A stretch of DNA of 42,126 nucleotides from M55B112 sp040880545 (GCA_040880545.1 JBBDIE010000041.1:1-42126), one strand, 5' to 3'; shown: positions 30,722 to 40,291, counted from the first letter of the stretch. A program made the numbers and translations. The notes: generated from the letters alone by a model not told the origin.

Positions 30722-32518
30722 CTAACCCTTATCAGAATCGACCGCGAAGATCTCCCTGATTATCGTTGCGTATTTCTCTTCAAGTACCTTTCTTTTTAAC
30801 TTCATGGTGGGCGACATCACCCCTGTCTGCGGCGACCACTCATCGGCTACCAGCTTGAAACGTTTAATACGCTCCACCTGGCCAAGCTGGTTATTTAAAC
30901 TATTGACCTCCCGCTGTATCTGATCGATCACACGTTTGTCGCTGATCATCTCCTGGTGATCAGTGAAGGTCATGCCTTGTTCCTCTGCCCAGTTTTTAAG
31001 CGCGGAGAGCCCCGGCAGTATAATGGCGCTGGCAAATTTCTGATTTTCCCCGATCACCATCAGCTGTTCGATAAAAAACGACTCCTTAAATTTGTTCTCA
31101 ATGGCCTGGGGGGCAATATATTTACCACTGGATAGCTTAAATATCTCCTTTTTCCGGTCGGTGATCTTCAACCACCTGCCGTCCACGATCTCGCCAATGT
31201 CACCGGTATGGAAAAAGCCATTTTTTTCCAGCACCTCTTTGGTCATTTCAGGTTCCTTGTAATAACCCATCATTACATTGGGCCCGCGGGCAAGTATCTC
31301 CCCGTCATCGGCGATCTTTACCTCCACCCCTTTGATGATAATTCCTGCACAACCTATTTTTACCTCTCTGGTGGTTTGATTTGCAACTGATATGACCGGG
31401 GAGGTTTCCGTTAACCCGTACCCTTCATAAACTTCTATTCCTGCCGCCCAGAAAACCCTCACCAGCCTTGGCTGGATGGCCGCACTACCGGTTATGATCA
31501 CATTGCATCCGCCCAGAACATTTCTCCATTTTGAGAAAATCAGTTTATCGGCAATCTTTAATTTCATCCGGTAGAATAATCCGTTCCCTTCTACCGGGTC
31601 AAACTCGTTGCCGAGTTTGACGGCCCAGAAAAACAAGCTTTTCTTGATCCCTGAAAGTTCCTTTCCCTTGGCTATGATCTTATCGTACACACTCTCAAGC
31701 AGCCTTGGCACCGCCCCGAAAATGTGCGGTTTAATCTCCTGTGCATCCCGGGCAATGGTGCCTATATTTTCAGCATAATAGATACTTACCCCCTTGTACT
31801 GGTATAGGTAACTGATCATTCTTTCATAAACATGACTGATGGGCAGGAACGATAAGGCCCGGTGTTCCTCTCCCTTGTCAATATGATCCTGGCAGGCGAG
31901 CATGTTGGAAACAATGTTTGCATGGGAAAGCATCACACCCTTCGGCATTCCTGTGGTCCCGGAGGTATAAAGAATGGTGAGCAGATCCGACGGATCAATA
32001 GTTTCCTTCCGCTTAGCCAGTTCTTCGGTCAGTTTTTTGCTGTTCTCCTCACCCATTCTCTTGATCTCCGACCAATGGGGTGCACCTTCCACCAGGTTGA
32101 ATGTATATACATTTGAAATGCTGGATATCTTGTCCGCAATGGGTTTGATTTTGTTGTAGAGTGCTTCGTCCGACAGAACCACCAGCTTCGGACCGGCATG
32201 CTCCAGGATGTATTCGTATTCCTCCGCACTGATGGTGGGGTAGATCGGCACCTGGACAAGTCCGGCCATGGCCATCCCCATATCCATAAAGTTCCATTCA
32301 GGACGGTTGTTACTGATGGTGGCAATTTTATCACCTTTTTTCAGCCCCATTGCAAGGAGTCCGTATGCAACTGCATAGGAGTTATCCACATAATCACGGG
32401 AGGAGTATTTCTGCCAGGTTCCGTCAATACGGGCCGCAAGCATGTCTTCCTTCTGACCATATTTTTCTCCAACCTGGTCGAGGATGTCATAAGATCTGGT
32501 AATGTTCATAGGATTCAA
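30722..32518 (-). CDS. Long-chain fatty acid--CoA ligase (AMP-forming)
   Basis: This 598-residue ANL-superfamily enzyme shows the phosphate-binding loop 'LTILYTSGTTGMPKGVMLSH' (residues ~190-210), 'GYGLTETSPVISV' (~370) and 'FHTGDIGEIVDGRWLKITDRKKEIFKLSSGKYIAP', with the hinge Asp and the adenylate-binding residues. The C-terminus keeps the small lid domain. It activates fatty acids to acyl-AMP and then acyl-CoA. The length and the 'AENIGTIARDAQEIKPHIFGAVPRLLESVYDKI' stretch place it with FAA1/FadD15-type ligases. It is transcribed in the same direction as alaS but 229 bp downstream, probably as its own unit. Confidence 0.93.
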   Translation of the reverse strand: MNPMNITRSYDILDQVGEKYGQKEDMLAARIDGTWQKYSSRDYVDNSYAVAYGLLAMGLKKGDKIATISNNRPEWNFMDMGMAMAGLVQVPIYPTISAEEYEYILEHAGPKLVVLSDEALYNKIKPIADKISSISNVYTFNLVEGAPHWSEIKRMGEENSKKLTEELAKRKETIDPSDLLTILYTSGTTGMPKGVMLSHANIVSNMLACQDHIDKGEEHRALSFLPISHVYERMISYLYQYKGVSIYYAENIGTIARDAQEIKPHIFGAVPRLLESVYDKIIAKGKELSGIKKSLFFWAVKLGNEFDPVEGNGLFYRMKLKIADKLIFSKWRNVLGGCNVIITGSAAIQPRLVRVFWAAGIEVYEGYGLTETSPVISVANQTTREVKIGCAGIIIKGVEVKIADDGEILARGPNVMMGYYKEPEMTKEVLEKNGFFHTGDIGEIVDGRWLKITDRKKEIFKLSSGKYIAPQAIENKFKESFFIEQLMVIGENQKFASAIILPGLSALKNWAEEQGMTFTDHQEMISDKRVIDQIQREVNSLNNQLGQVERIKRFKLVADEWSPQTGVMSPTMKLKRKVLEEKYATIIREIFAVDSDKG

Positions 32519-32747
32519 ATTTTATGGTTAAAAATAGGGTTTCTTTCACATATTTTCGACCAGTGGGCATTGTGGAGGGGTAAAATAATTTCAAGAAACC
32601 TGGTAAGATTCAGGAATACAATTATTTAGCAAGATAATAAAAATTATAAAAAATTCGAATGGGTTGGAAAAAAGGTTAGCCGGGGGCACAATTACGGAGA
32701 GGCTACGCAAGGTTCAAACGATGCGATGCAGAAATAGCTATGATGGT

Positions 32748-35372
32748 TTACACTTCCTTCACCAATTCCCTTGCACGGTCGAAGGCTGCCCGGATTCCTT
32801 CCGGGTTTTTTCCTCCGGCGGTTGCAAAAAAGGGCTGGCCCCCGCCACCTCCGCGGATCTCTTTGGAAATTTCACGGATGATCCGGGAGGCATCGAGTCC
32901 CTTCTCCTTCACCAGGTTATCGGAGATCATGATTACCAGGAGCGCTTTCTGGTCCACTGTACTGCCCAGCACCAGGAAGAGGTTGTCTACCTCATTTTTG
33001 ATGCGGAAGGCTGCATCCCGCAGCATATCTGCATCGGCCAGCGGAAGCACCTCGGTGATAAAATTCACCTCGCCGATCTTTTCGATCCGGTTTTTCAGCG
33101 CTCTCAGAGATGCACTGATGGCATCATGCCTGAACCTTGCAATCTCCTTATTCAGTTCACTATGTTCAGCGACCACTTTCCTGATGGCATCCACAACATC
33201 GGAATGTTTTTCCAGATGTGCGGAAATTTCGGACATCTTATCTACCAGGTTGAAGATGTACTTTTCTGCCTCCACACCGGTAACGGCCTCAATTCTCCTG
33301 ATACCTGCAGCGATGGAAGATTCTTTGGTGATCTTGAAAAAACCCAGTTGTCCTGTCGCTTTGGCATGAATGCCACCACACAGTTCAACGGAGTCCCCAA
33401 ACCTGATCACCCGCACAACATCACCGTATTTTTCACCAAACAGCGACATGGCCCCCATTTTTTGCGCTTCTGAAATGGGAACTTCCCTTCGCTCATCAAG
33501 CGGGATATTCTGCCGGATCAATCCATTTACAATTTTTTCCACCTCCCTGATCTCCTCATCGGTAACCTTACTGAAGTGGGCAAAGTCGAACCGGAACATT
33601 TGCGAATTCACCAGGGAACCTTTCTGTTCCACATGGCTGCCCAGCACCTTACGGAGGGCAAAGTGAACCAGATGTGTGGCAGTGTGGTTGCTGGCCGTTT
33701 TTGACCGTTCCGACTCATTCACACGGGCGGTGAACAGTGCCCCGGGATCTTTGGGAAGCGATTTGGAGAGATGAACGATCAGATCATTCTCTTTCACCGT
33801 ATCCACGATCTGTATGGATTCGCTGGCATTTTCAATTACCCCCCTGTCGCCCACCTGTCCGCCACTCTCGGCATAAAACGGGGTCATATTAAACACTAGT
33901 TGAAACCAGTTTTTGTCCTTACTTCTGACCTCCCGGTAACGTGTGATCCTTACCTCGTTTGTACTGTAGTCATACCCGGTAAATTCCTCCTTATCATCTT
34001 CCCTGAGGATCGTCCAGTCTGACTTATCTGTTGCAGCCGCATTTTTCGACCGCTGTTTCTGCAGCGTCATCTCTTTCAGGAACCCTTCGTTGTCGAGGCT
34101 AAAGCCGTTCTCCCGAAGGATCAGTTCCGTAAGGTCCGCGGGAAATCCGTAGGTATCATATAGCTCAAAGGCCGGTTTACCCTCCAGGGTGGTTTTCTTT
34201 TGCTGTTTCATGACCTCTGTCATCTGGTTGAGCCTCCTGATCCCGTTTTCAAGGGTATTAAGGAAGGTCTGCTCCTCTTCGAAGATCACCTTTCCAATGA
34301 GATCCTGTTGCGACCTGAGCTCTTTAAAGGTCTCGCCCAGCACTTCGGAAAGTACCGGAACAAGTTGGTATATAAAGGGCTGCTCCTGGCCCAGGTAGGT
34401 GTAGCCATAACGAACCGCCCTGCGAAGAATTCGCCGGATCACGTAACCAGCCTTGTTATTCGAGGGCATCTGGCCCTCGGCAATGGAAAATGAGATCGCC
34501 CGGAGATGATCGGCAATGACACGCATCGCAATATCACTTTTCTTTTCGGAACCGTAGGTGGTGTCTGTAATGGCCGCAATTTTACTGATCACCGGGTTGA
34601 AAAGATCTGTGTCGTAATTCGATTCCTTTCCCTGCAATGCCATACAGAGCCGTTCAAATCCCATTCCCGTATCCACATGTTTTTCCGGCAACATGGTAAG
34701 GGTTCCGTCTGATTTTCTGTTGTACTGTATAAAGACCAGGTTCCAGACCTCAATAACGAGGGGGTGGTCGCTGTTCACCAGGGAGGCCCCGGAAATTTTT
34801 CCCCGCTCCTCTGCATTTCTCAGGTCGATATGAATTTCCGAACAGGGGCCGCAGGGGCCATCGGCGCCCATCTCCCAGAAATTATCTTTTTTGGATCCCT
34901 CCAGGATGCGGCCGGCAGGCAGGTGCTGCTCCCAGCAGACGGACGCTTCATCGTCCCTTTGCAGGTTATCAGATTTGTCGCCCTCGAATACCGTAACATA
35001 CAACCGCTCCTTATCAAGACTTACCACCTCAGTTAAAAATTCCCAGGCCCAGTCGATTGCCTCCTTCTTGAAATAATCGCCAAATGACCAGTTGCCCAGC
35101 ATTTCGAACATGGTATGGTGGTACGTATCGTGCCCGACCTGTTCCAGGTCGTTGTGTTTTCCGGTTACACGCAAACATTTTTGTGTATCCACTGCTCTCC
35201 TGAACCCGGGTTTGCTGTTTCCCAGAAAATAATCCTTGAACTGGTTCATGCCCGCATTGGTAAACATGAGTGTAGGGTCATTTTTTATAACCATGGGGGC
35301 AGAGGGTACGACTTTGTGCCCTTTGTTACTGAAAAAATCAAGGAATGCTTGGCGGATATCTTTGGAATTCAT
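32748..35372 (-). CDS. alaS: Alanine--tRNA ligase
   Basis: The start is placed at the ATG at 35372 (MNSKDIRQAFLDFFSNKGHK), giving 874 residues, the normal length; in-frame ATGs at 35399 and 35414 would add 9-14 residues. The class II aminoacylation core is seen in 'PTLMFTNAGMNQFKDYFLG', 'TVFEGD' and 'GCSE/GPCSEIH'-type segments. The editing domain has 'SNHTATHLVHFALRKVLG' and 'VELCGGIHAKATGQLG', which supply the His and Cys zinc ligands. The C-Ala domain ends with the glycine-rich 'GGGGGQPFFATAGG'. It charges tRNA-Ala and clears mischarged Ser or Gly. It is divergent from the first M23 peptidase gene. Confidence 0.97.
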   Translation of the reverse strand: MNSKDIRQAFLDFFSNKGHKVVPSAPMVIKNDPTLMFTNAGMNQFKDYFLGNSKPGFRRAVDTQKCLRVTGKHNDLEQVGHDTYHHTMFEMLGNWSFGDYFKKEAIDWAWEFLTEVVSLDKERLYVTVFEGDKSDNLQRDDEASVCWEQHLPAGRILEGSKKDNFWEMGADGPCGPCSEIHIDLRNAEERGKISGASLVNSDHPLVIEVWNLVFIQYNRKSDGTLTMLPEKHVDTGMGFERLCMALQGKESNYDTDLFNPVISKIAAITDTTYGSEKKSDIAMRVIADHLRAISFSIAEGQMPSNNKAGYVIRRILRRAVRYGYTYLGQEQPFIYQLVPVLSEVLGETFKELRSQQDLIGKVIFEEEQTFLNTLENGIRRLNQMTEVMKQQKKTTLEGKPAFELYDTYGFPADLTELILRENGFSLDNEGFLKEMTLQKQRSKNAAATDKSDWTILREDDKEEFTGYDYSTNEVRITRYREVRSKDKNWFQLVFNMTPFYAESGGQVGDRGVIENASESIQIVDTVKENDLIVHLSKSLPKDPGALFTARVNESERSKTASNHTATHLVHFALRKVLGSHVEQKGSLVNSQMFRFDFAHFSKVTDEEIREVEKIVNGLIRQNIPLDERREVPISEAQKMGAMSLFGEKYGDVVRVIRFGDSVELCGGIHAKATGQLGFFKITKESSIAAGIRRIEAVTGVEAEKYIFNLVDKMSEISAHLEKHSDVVDAIRKVVAEHSELNKEIARFRHDAISASLRALKNRIEKIGEVNFITEVLPLADADMLRDAAFRIKNEVDNLFLVLGSTVDQKALLVIMISDNLVKEKGLDASRIIREISKEIRGGGGGQPFFATAGGKNPEGIRAAFDRARELVKEV

Positions 35373-35588
35373 AAGGAAAATCTGATCAGTTTTATTCATA
35401 TGAAAATCAGGCATTGTACCTGGCGTGTTAATCGTAATTTCAAATTACCGGAACCTTACCCGGCAAGTTACGTATAAAAGCCACAGGATGTAAATCCCCC
35501 GCTGTACAAAAGCTGCAAAAATAATTTTTTTCGTTTATTATTGCGAGATTAAGCAGTATTTTTTATTTTTAGCCTCTGAATGTTGGAA

Positions 35589-36545
35589 ATGTTTAGTCGA
35601 AAATACAGAATTAATCCTAATACGCTTCGTCTGGAGCAGGTAAGACTGCCGGCAAAGCATCGTGTTATTATCACCTTGTCCATAACAGTTGTTGTGTTGT
35701 TTTCAGCAGTAGGGATGCGGGTTCTGTATGATCAGCATGCAACATCTCCCCGCCTGGCCTATTATGTAAAAAAGAACCATGAGCTCCGTGATGAATACCA
35801 GGAGTTGCGTGTAGATTTGCAACTTGATGAACAGTTATTGTCGGAATTAGGCAGGAAGGATGACAGGTTCTACCGGTCGATTTTCGGCATGGAACCCCTA
35901 CCGGCATCGATCAGGGAGGCAGGTACAGGTGGTGCCGTGATGTACTCATCACTGCAATCCATCTCTAATCCGGGCATGGTTATCGATGCCTTTGATAAGG
36001 TGGACAAAGTGCTGAACAAGGCCAGGATACAATCGAGTTCGTTCGATGAACTTGAAGAGGCAGCATTGTATAATCAACAACTGCTGGCAAGTAAACCGAT
36101 GATCCAGCCCATTTCGCCGGCAGATCAGTATTGGCTCACTTCTACGTTCGGTTACCGTACCGATCCATTCACCAAAGCACGCAGGTCACACCACGGGATC
36201 GATCTTGCTGGCCCCAGAGGATTGAAAATACATGCCACCGGAGACGGGATCGTTAAAATAGCGGAATACAGCAGATCAGGTTATGGAAAAGAGGTGCTGT
36301 TGGATCATGGTTTCGGCTATTCAAGCAGGTATGCACACCTGCAGGATATTCTTGTGGAACCTGGTGAAACCGTTAAGCGGGGACAGGTAATAGGCACCCT
36401 GGGAAGCAGCGGACGTTCCACCGGACCGCATCTCCATTACGAGGTTCGTCTCTTCAATAAGGCGATCAATCCCATGCACTATTACTTCGAAGATCTTTCT
36501 CCCGAAGAATACCAGATCATTACCAGCAGGGCAACTGTTGATTAA
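35589..36545 (+). CDS. M23 family metallopeptidase (LytM), paralog 1
   Basis: About 318 residues, starting at the ATG at 35589 so that the N-terminus (MFSRKYRINPNTLRLEQV) lines up with paralog 3; an ATG at 35580 is the alternative. The layout is one membrane helix (residues ~27-46), a coiled segment (~55-95), and a C-terminal LytM domain. The zinc and catalytic residues are His201 and Asp205 (HHGID), His250 (RYAHL) and His281/His283 (PHLHYE). It is predicted to be an inner-membrane-anchored periplasmic endopeptidase that cuts peptidoglycan cross-links. TTG...TATTTTTA (35541-35571) is a possible promoter. The divergent alaS neighbour is common in the phylum, from memory. Confidence 0.93.
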   Translation: MFSRKYRINPNTLRLEQVRLPAKHRVIITLSITVVVLFSAVGMRVLYDQHATSPRLAYYVKKNHELRDEYQELRVDLQLDEQLLSELGRKDDRFYRSIFGMEPLPASIREAGTGGAVMYSSLQSISNPGMVIDAFDKVDKVLNKARIQSSSFDELEEAALYNQQLLASKPMIQPISPADQYWLTSTFGYRTDPFTKARRSHHGIDLAGPRGLKIHATGDGIVKIAEYSRSGYGKEVLLDHGFGYSSRYAHLQDILVEPGETVKRGQVIGTLGSSGRSTGPHLHYEVRLFNKAINPMHYYFEDLSPEEYQIITSRATVD

Positions 36546-36665
36546 AAGCTTTTATTTTTGATTCATTTTTTACTATTTTCACCAAAAATTTATTGGTGTG
36601 AACTGCTCATGTATTTTCCTTTTCGTTAGGTCGTATATATCCATGAGGGTTCCACGGAATCGGAT

Positions 36666-36815
36666 AATTAGTGTCTGTCAATAAAGTAGAGTGGCTGGAT
36701 CATAATGTTCGAGATCAAGGGTTATTCCCTGTGGTCATGAGCTCAAAACTTTCAGTTTTTCGGTTGCGAAGTCGGGTATAACGCAGCTATGGACGTTTTT
36801 CTGCAGGCACTAATT
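36666..36815. repeat. ~150-bp inverted-repeat element, copy 3
   Basis: The ends are AATTAGTG (36666-36673) and CACTAATT (36808-36815), perfect 8-bp terminal inverted repeats. The left part (TGTCTGTCA, then GTGGCTGGATCATAATGTTC) matches copy 2 at 9445, while the centre differs but retains GCGAAGTCGGGTATAACGCAGC. No coding frame is present. It fills half of the 304-bp gap between the first and second M23 genes. The rest of that gap holds a palindrome at the upstream stop (TAAAAGCTTTTA, 36543-36554) and a CACCAA/TTGGTG hairpin (36580-36598), neither with a convincing T-run. Confidence 0.78.
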
Positions 36816-36849
36816 TTGAAACAGGAACGATGAATAAAATTGTAAAACA

Positions 36850-37809
36850 GTGAAATCTCAGTATAAGTTTAATCCGGAAGAGATGAACTTCAAGGAACTG
36901 GACAACAGGTTCAGGGTCCGGTTCTGGCGTGTTATTGCCTATATCTTTGCAGCGCTATTTACTGCTTTTCTGTTAAATATATTTTTTATCATCCTCTTCG
37001 ACAGTCCGCGGGAACGGATGGTTCGGAGCGAAAACGAGGAACTGATAAGGCAATATAATATTCTGCAGGACAGAAAAACAACTGTAGATACGGTTTTTAA
37101 GGAGATTCATAGAACTGATGAAAATATTTTCCGACTGATCTTTGAAACAGAACCCACTGAAGTCAACCTGGGCGAGTTCAGTGTCACTCCATATACAATG
37201 TTGAAGGAGTACAGCGACAGGCAGATCGTAATGGCCACGTCAGACCGGCTGGATTCATTGCTTGAAGATACGCGGACACAGAAGCTGGAGTATGATATTC
37301 TCAGGATCAAGAGTGAAGATAAATCTGAAATCCTGCCCCATATTCCCGCTGTTCAACCCATTGAAAATCATGATCTGACCAGGACCGCTTCCGGATATGG
37401 ATACCGGATACATCCCATTTATAAGATCAGGAAGTTTCACCAGGGAATGGATTATACAGCACCGGTGGGTACACAGGTTTACGCAACTGGTGCAGGGAAG
37501 GTGGAGAGTGCAAGGAGATCCAGAAGGGGGTCGGGTAACAGGATCGTGATCGATCACGGCTACGGATTCAAATCGGTATATGCCCATCTGAATGAGATTT
37601 ATGTGCAGGAGGGAAGAAGCGTAAGTCGCGGAGATATTATCGGAACCGTTGGAAATACGGGCCTCTCAGCAGGACCGCACCTGCATTACGAGGTGCTGTT
37701 CAACGATGAACCTGTGAACCCGGTGAATTTCTATTTTCTTGAATTGTCGCCGAAAATGTATAATAAAATGATTGGCCTCTCAAAAAATTCGGGCCAATCT
37801 TTTGATTAA
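36850..37809 (+). CDS. M23 family metallopeptidase (LytM), paralog 2 (GTG start)
   Basis: The 319-residue protein begins with GTG at 36850; an in-frame stop at 36835 rules out earlier starts. The conserved N-terminal pattern (QYKFNPEEM, compare KYRINPNTL and KYYLNPNTL) rules out the later ATG at 36883. It has one membrane helix (residues ~26-50), a coiled segment (~55-95), and a LytM domain with His197, Asp201, His246, His277 and His279, all ligand positions kept. A 7-codon frame, ATG at 36830, ends in TGA overlapping the GTG. It sits between the two other M23 paralogs and downstream of a dispersed repeat. A peptidoglycan endopeptidase role is likely. Confidence 0.92.
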   Translation: MKSQYKFNPEEMNFKELDNRFRVRFWRVIAYIFAALFTAFLLNIFFIILFDSPRERMVRSENEELIRQYNILQDRKTTVDTVFKEIHRTDENIFRLIFETEPTEVNLGEFSVTPYTMLKEYSDRQIVMATSDRLDSLLEDTRTQKLEYDILRIKSEDKSEILPHIPAVQPIENHDLTRTASGYGYRIHPIYKIRKFHQGMDYTAPVGTQVYATGAGKVESARRSRRGSGNRIVIDHGYGFKSVYAHLNEIYVQEGRSVSRGDIIGTVGNTGLSAGPHLHYEVLFNDEPVNPVNFYFLELSPKMYNKMIGLSKNSGQSFD

Positions 37810-37837
37810 TAGGACTTTTTACTATATTGCATAACGT

Positions 37838-38809
37838 ATGACAAAGTATTACCTAAACCCGAATACGCTACTGTACGAAAAAATTGAGAGTACCCGCAAG
37901 GAGCGGACACTCAATTTTTTAAAATTTAGCTTAGTAGTTGTAGTCATGTTTATAGTCATCTTCCGAATCAGTGAAGATGTGGTTCAGAGTCCGAAACTTA
38001 AAAAACTGGTTGCCGACAGGGAACAGCTGACCTATGAGTTGGAACTGCTGAACAGGGATATGAAAACTTATGAGGATCTGCTGGACAGAATTGCCTACAA
38101 CGACGACCATCTTTACAGGGTCTATTTTGAGGTGGATCCGGTCCCATCCACCCAGCGTGAAGCAGGAACCGGGGGTGTACTTAAATACAGTGAATTTAAA
38201 AACATCCCGGAGGAGGAGTTGTTGACCTCAACCTTTATGAATATGGATAAAGTAGCACGGCAGCTGGTTATCCAGTCAAAATCCTTCGATGAGGTGGTGG
38301 ATATTGCCCGACACAAAGAACAGCGTATGGCAGCCATGCCATCCATACAACCGGTTAGCCTGAATGAACTGATCCGATTCGGCTCCGCATTCGGTATGCG
38401 GCTGCATCCAATACTCAATACACACAGGCCCCACAATGGGATTGACCTTACGGCGCCCAGAGGCACGAAGATTTATGCCACAGCCGACGGTGTTGTAGTA
38501 CAGGCAAACTATACAACCGGTGGATACGGGAAAAAGATATTGATCGACCATGGATACGGATATAAAACATTGTACGGACATTGTCATAAGATCCTTGTGG
38601 AAGTGGGACAAAAGGTGAAGCGGGGTGAAGTGATCGGCTTGGTTGGAGATACCGGCTTGTCTACCAGGTCACATCTGCACTATGAAGTTTGGGTAAATAA
38701 CAGACCCGTAAATCCCATTAACTACTATGCCAATGACCTTACACCGGAAGAGTATGACAAGATGATCTACATGCTGGCCTCGGCTGACCCGTCGTTCGAT
38801 ATCAATTAA
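37838..38809 (+). CDS. M23 family metallopeptidase (LytM), paralog 3
   Basis: The 323-residue protein has the same plan as the two upstream paralogs: short cytoplasmic KYYLNPNTLLYEKI, one membrane helix (residues ~25-43), coiled segment (~50-90), and LytM domain with His199 and Asp203 (PHNGID), His248 (YGHCH), His279 and His281 (SHLHYE). It is closer to paralog 1 than to paralog 2: both share 'REAGTGG' and 'AxxxSKSFDE'-like middle segments and end in 'LTPEEYDKM'-type sequence. The gap from paralog 2 is 28 bp and contains TTTG-N18-TATATTG, a possible internal promoter. A 2-bp gap leads into the capA-like gene. Confidence 0.93.
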   Translation: MTKYYLNPNTLLYEKIESTRKERTLNFLKFSLVVVVMFIVIFRISEDVVQSPKLKKLVADREQLTYELELLNRDMKTYEDLLDRIAYNDDHLYRVYFEVDPVPSTQREAGTGGVLKYSEFKNIPEEELLTSTFMNMDKVARQLVIQSKSFDEVVDIARHKEQRMAAMPSIQPVSLNELIRFGSAFGMRLHPILNTHRPHNGIDLTAPRGTKIYATADGVVVQANYTTGGYGKKILIDHGYGYKTLYGHCHKILVEVGQKVKRGEVIGLVGDTGLSTRSHLHYEVWVNNRPVNPINYYANDLTPEEYDKMIYMLASADPSFDIN

Positions 38810-38811
38810 TT

Positions 38812-40287
38812 ATGCTGAAATTTTCCAGGTTTATTGTTCCCTTTGCAGCAATCGTGCTGCTGAATGGCTGTTTTGCATCACGTCAGACTGAACCAGTCAG
38901 GAAAATTCAAGGGATCGACCCGGTAAAAACCACGTTGGATACGCTGACACTCGCCCGGGACAAAATCACCATATCAGGTACCCTTTCCGATTCTGTCGCC
39001 GACACCCTGAAACACAAAACGTCAGATGCAGCAGATGAAGCTCCTGTGTTAAAAAATGGCACCGTGATTTCGAAAATTGATACCTGTATTACCATGATTG
39101 ATACATTCATCTTTTCGATGGATACCTGTATATCCGTAGAAGAGATGCCTCTTTCAGAAAATGATACCGGACGCTCAAAATTAGATACCTGTGTAACCCT
39201 GGTTGATACGGTCATACTTAAAAAAGATACCTGTATTACCATCCTTGCTGCCGGTATATCAGAAATGGACACAAGCGAACAAATCATGGAGACCGATATC
39301 CTTGCTCCTCCCGATACGGTGACTATAATAGGTACGGGTGATATCATGCCGGGAACAGATTATCCTGACCGGCGCTATCTTCCCCCGGGGAACGATTGCA
39401 GTGCACTGTTCCGTCCTGTGGCAGATATTCTCAAATCTGCAGATGTTACCTTTGGAAACCTGGAAGGGGTTTTCTCTCCGGACGGGGGTGATGCAAAAAA
39501 ATGCAACGATCCTTCGGTATGCTATGTTTTCAGGATACCCGCTGAATACCTGGAGTGTATACTGGAGGCTGGGTACAACTTGCTGAGTGTGGCAAATAAC
39601 CATGTGAACGATTTTGGTTATGAAGGTCGCGTGAGCAGCGCAAAGATACTGGATGAATCGGGGGTCCCCTATGCCGGATTTTTAAGCAGGCCGTCAGTCA
39701 CCTTTGAGATTGGCGGCGTGAAGTATGGATTTGCAGCCTTTGCACCACACCTGGGAACTGTAGATTTAAAAGATTACAGAGGAGCGGCCAGGATCGTTGA
39801 AGGCCTTGATGCTATCTGTGATATTGTTATCGTCTCATTTCACGGAGGGGCAGAAGGGAAGGATTACCAGCATGTACCTTGTACAGATGAGGTATACCTG
39901 GGCTATAACCGCGGCAATGTCTGCAAGTTTGCCCACACGGTTGTGGATGCCGGCGCAGATGTGGTTTTCGGTCATGGACCCCACGTAACCCGGGCCATGG
40001 AGCTTTATAAGGACCGGTTGATCTGCTACAGCCTGGGGAATTTTTGTACCTATGCACGTTTCAATCTGGCCGGTCCGAACGGAATTGCACCTATTGTAAA
40101 AGTCTTAACCAACCGTTCCGGTGAATTCCTGGGGGGCGAAGTGATCCCGGTTTACCAGCCGGGGCAGGGAGGACCACAAATTGATCCCCATAAGCGGGCA
40201 ATCAGCAGGTTAAGGGAATTAAGCAGCGTGGATTTTCCCGGAAATGAATTGATCATCGATGAAAATGGCAGACTTCTTAAACGGTAA
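38812..40287 (+). CDS. CapA-like lipoprotein with heptapeptide-repeat stalk
   Basis: The 491-residue protein starts with a lipoprotein signal (residues 1-19, LLNG-Cys20). Residues ~88-164 are built from eleven 7-residue units of the form x-(I/L/M)-D-T-(C/F/V/S)-(I/V)-x, including Cys92, Cys106, Cys127 and Cys141. The C-terminal part (~168-485) is a CapA/metallophosphatase-like domain: 'VTIIGTGDIMPGTDYP', 'DVTFGNLEGVFSPDGG', 'LLSVANNHVNDFGYEG', 'IVIVSFHGGAEGKDYQ', 'GADVVFGHGPHVTRAMELYKDRLICYSLGNFCTY'. Family members act in poly-gamma-glutamate or other capsule synthesis; the actual substrate is unknown. It starts 2 bp after the third M23 gene and is followed after 4 bp by the propeller gene, so an operon is likely. 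Confidence 0.85.
   Translation: MLKFSRFIVPFAAIVLLNGCFASRQTEPVRKIQGIDPVKTTLDTLTLARDKITISGTLSDSVADTLKHKTSDAADEAPVLKNGTVISKIDTCITMIDTFIFSMDTCISVEEMPLSENDTGRSKLDTCVTLVDTVILKKDTCITILAAGISEMDTSEQIMETDILAPPDTVTIIGTGDIMPGTDYPDRRYLPPGNDCSALFRPVADILKSADVTFGNLEGVFSPDGGDAKKCNDPSVCYVFRIPAEYLECILEAGYNLLSVANNHVNDFGYEGRVSSAKILDESGVPYAGFLSRPSVTFEIGGVKYGFAAFAPHLGTVDLKDYRGAARIVEGLDAICDIVIVSFHGGAEGKDYQHVPCTDEVYLGYNRGNVCKFAHTVVDAGADVVFGHGPHVTRAMELYKDRLICYSLGNFCTYARFNLAGPNGIAPIVKVLTNRSGEFLGGEVIPVYQPGQGGPQIDPHKRAISRLRELSSVDFPGNELIIDENGRLLKR
39073..39303 (+). repeat. Coding 21-bp repeats: eleven heptapeptide units in the CapA-like lipoprotein
   Basis: Codons 88-164 read in perfect 7-residue register: KIDTCIT, MIDTFIF, SMDTCIS, VEEMPLS, ENDTGRS, KLDTCVT, LVDTVIL, KKDTCIT, ILAAGIS, EMDTSEQ, IMETDIL. 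Eight of the eleven units keep Asp-Thr at positions 3-4 (one more has Glu-Thr), and the register is never broken. Units 1-3 and 6-8 form a larger 21-residue duplication with cysteines 14 residues apart in each. At DNA level, units 1 and 6 share 'ATACCTGT'-type stretches but have diverged, so expansion is not recent. The segment probably forms an extended stalk between lipid anchor and enzyme domain. Confidence 0.8.
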
Positions 40288-40291
40288 GCTG

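Noticed and set aside
36543..36554. TAAAAGCTTTTA palindrome at the stop of M23 paralog 1
   Set aside because: It has no loop and low GC content, so a terminator hairpin is unlikely even though T-rich sequence follows.
39073..39303. CRISPR-like array in the CapA-like gene
   Set aside because: The 21-bp periodicity is coding (heptapeptide repeats in one frame), the DNA units are diverged and there are no unique spacers or cas genes.
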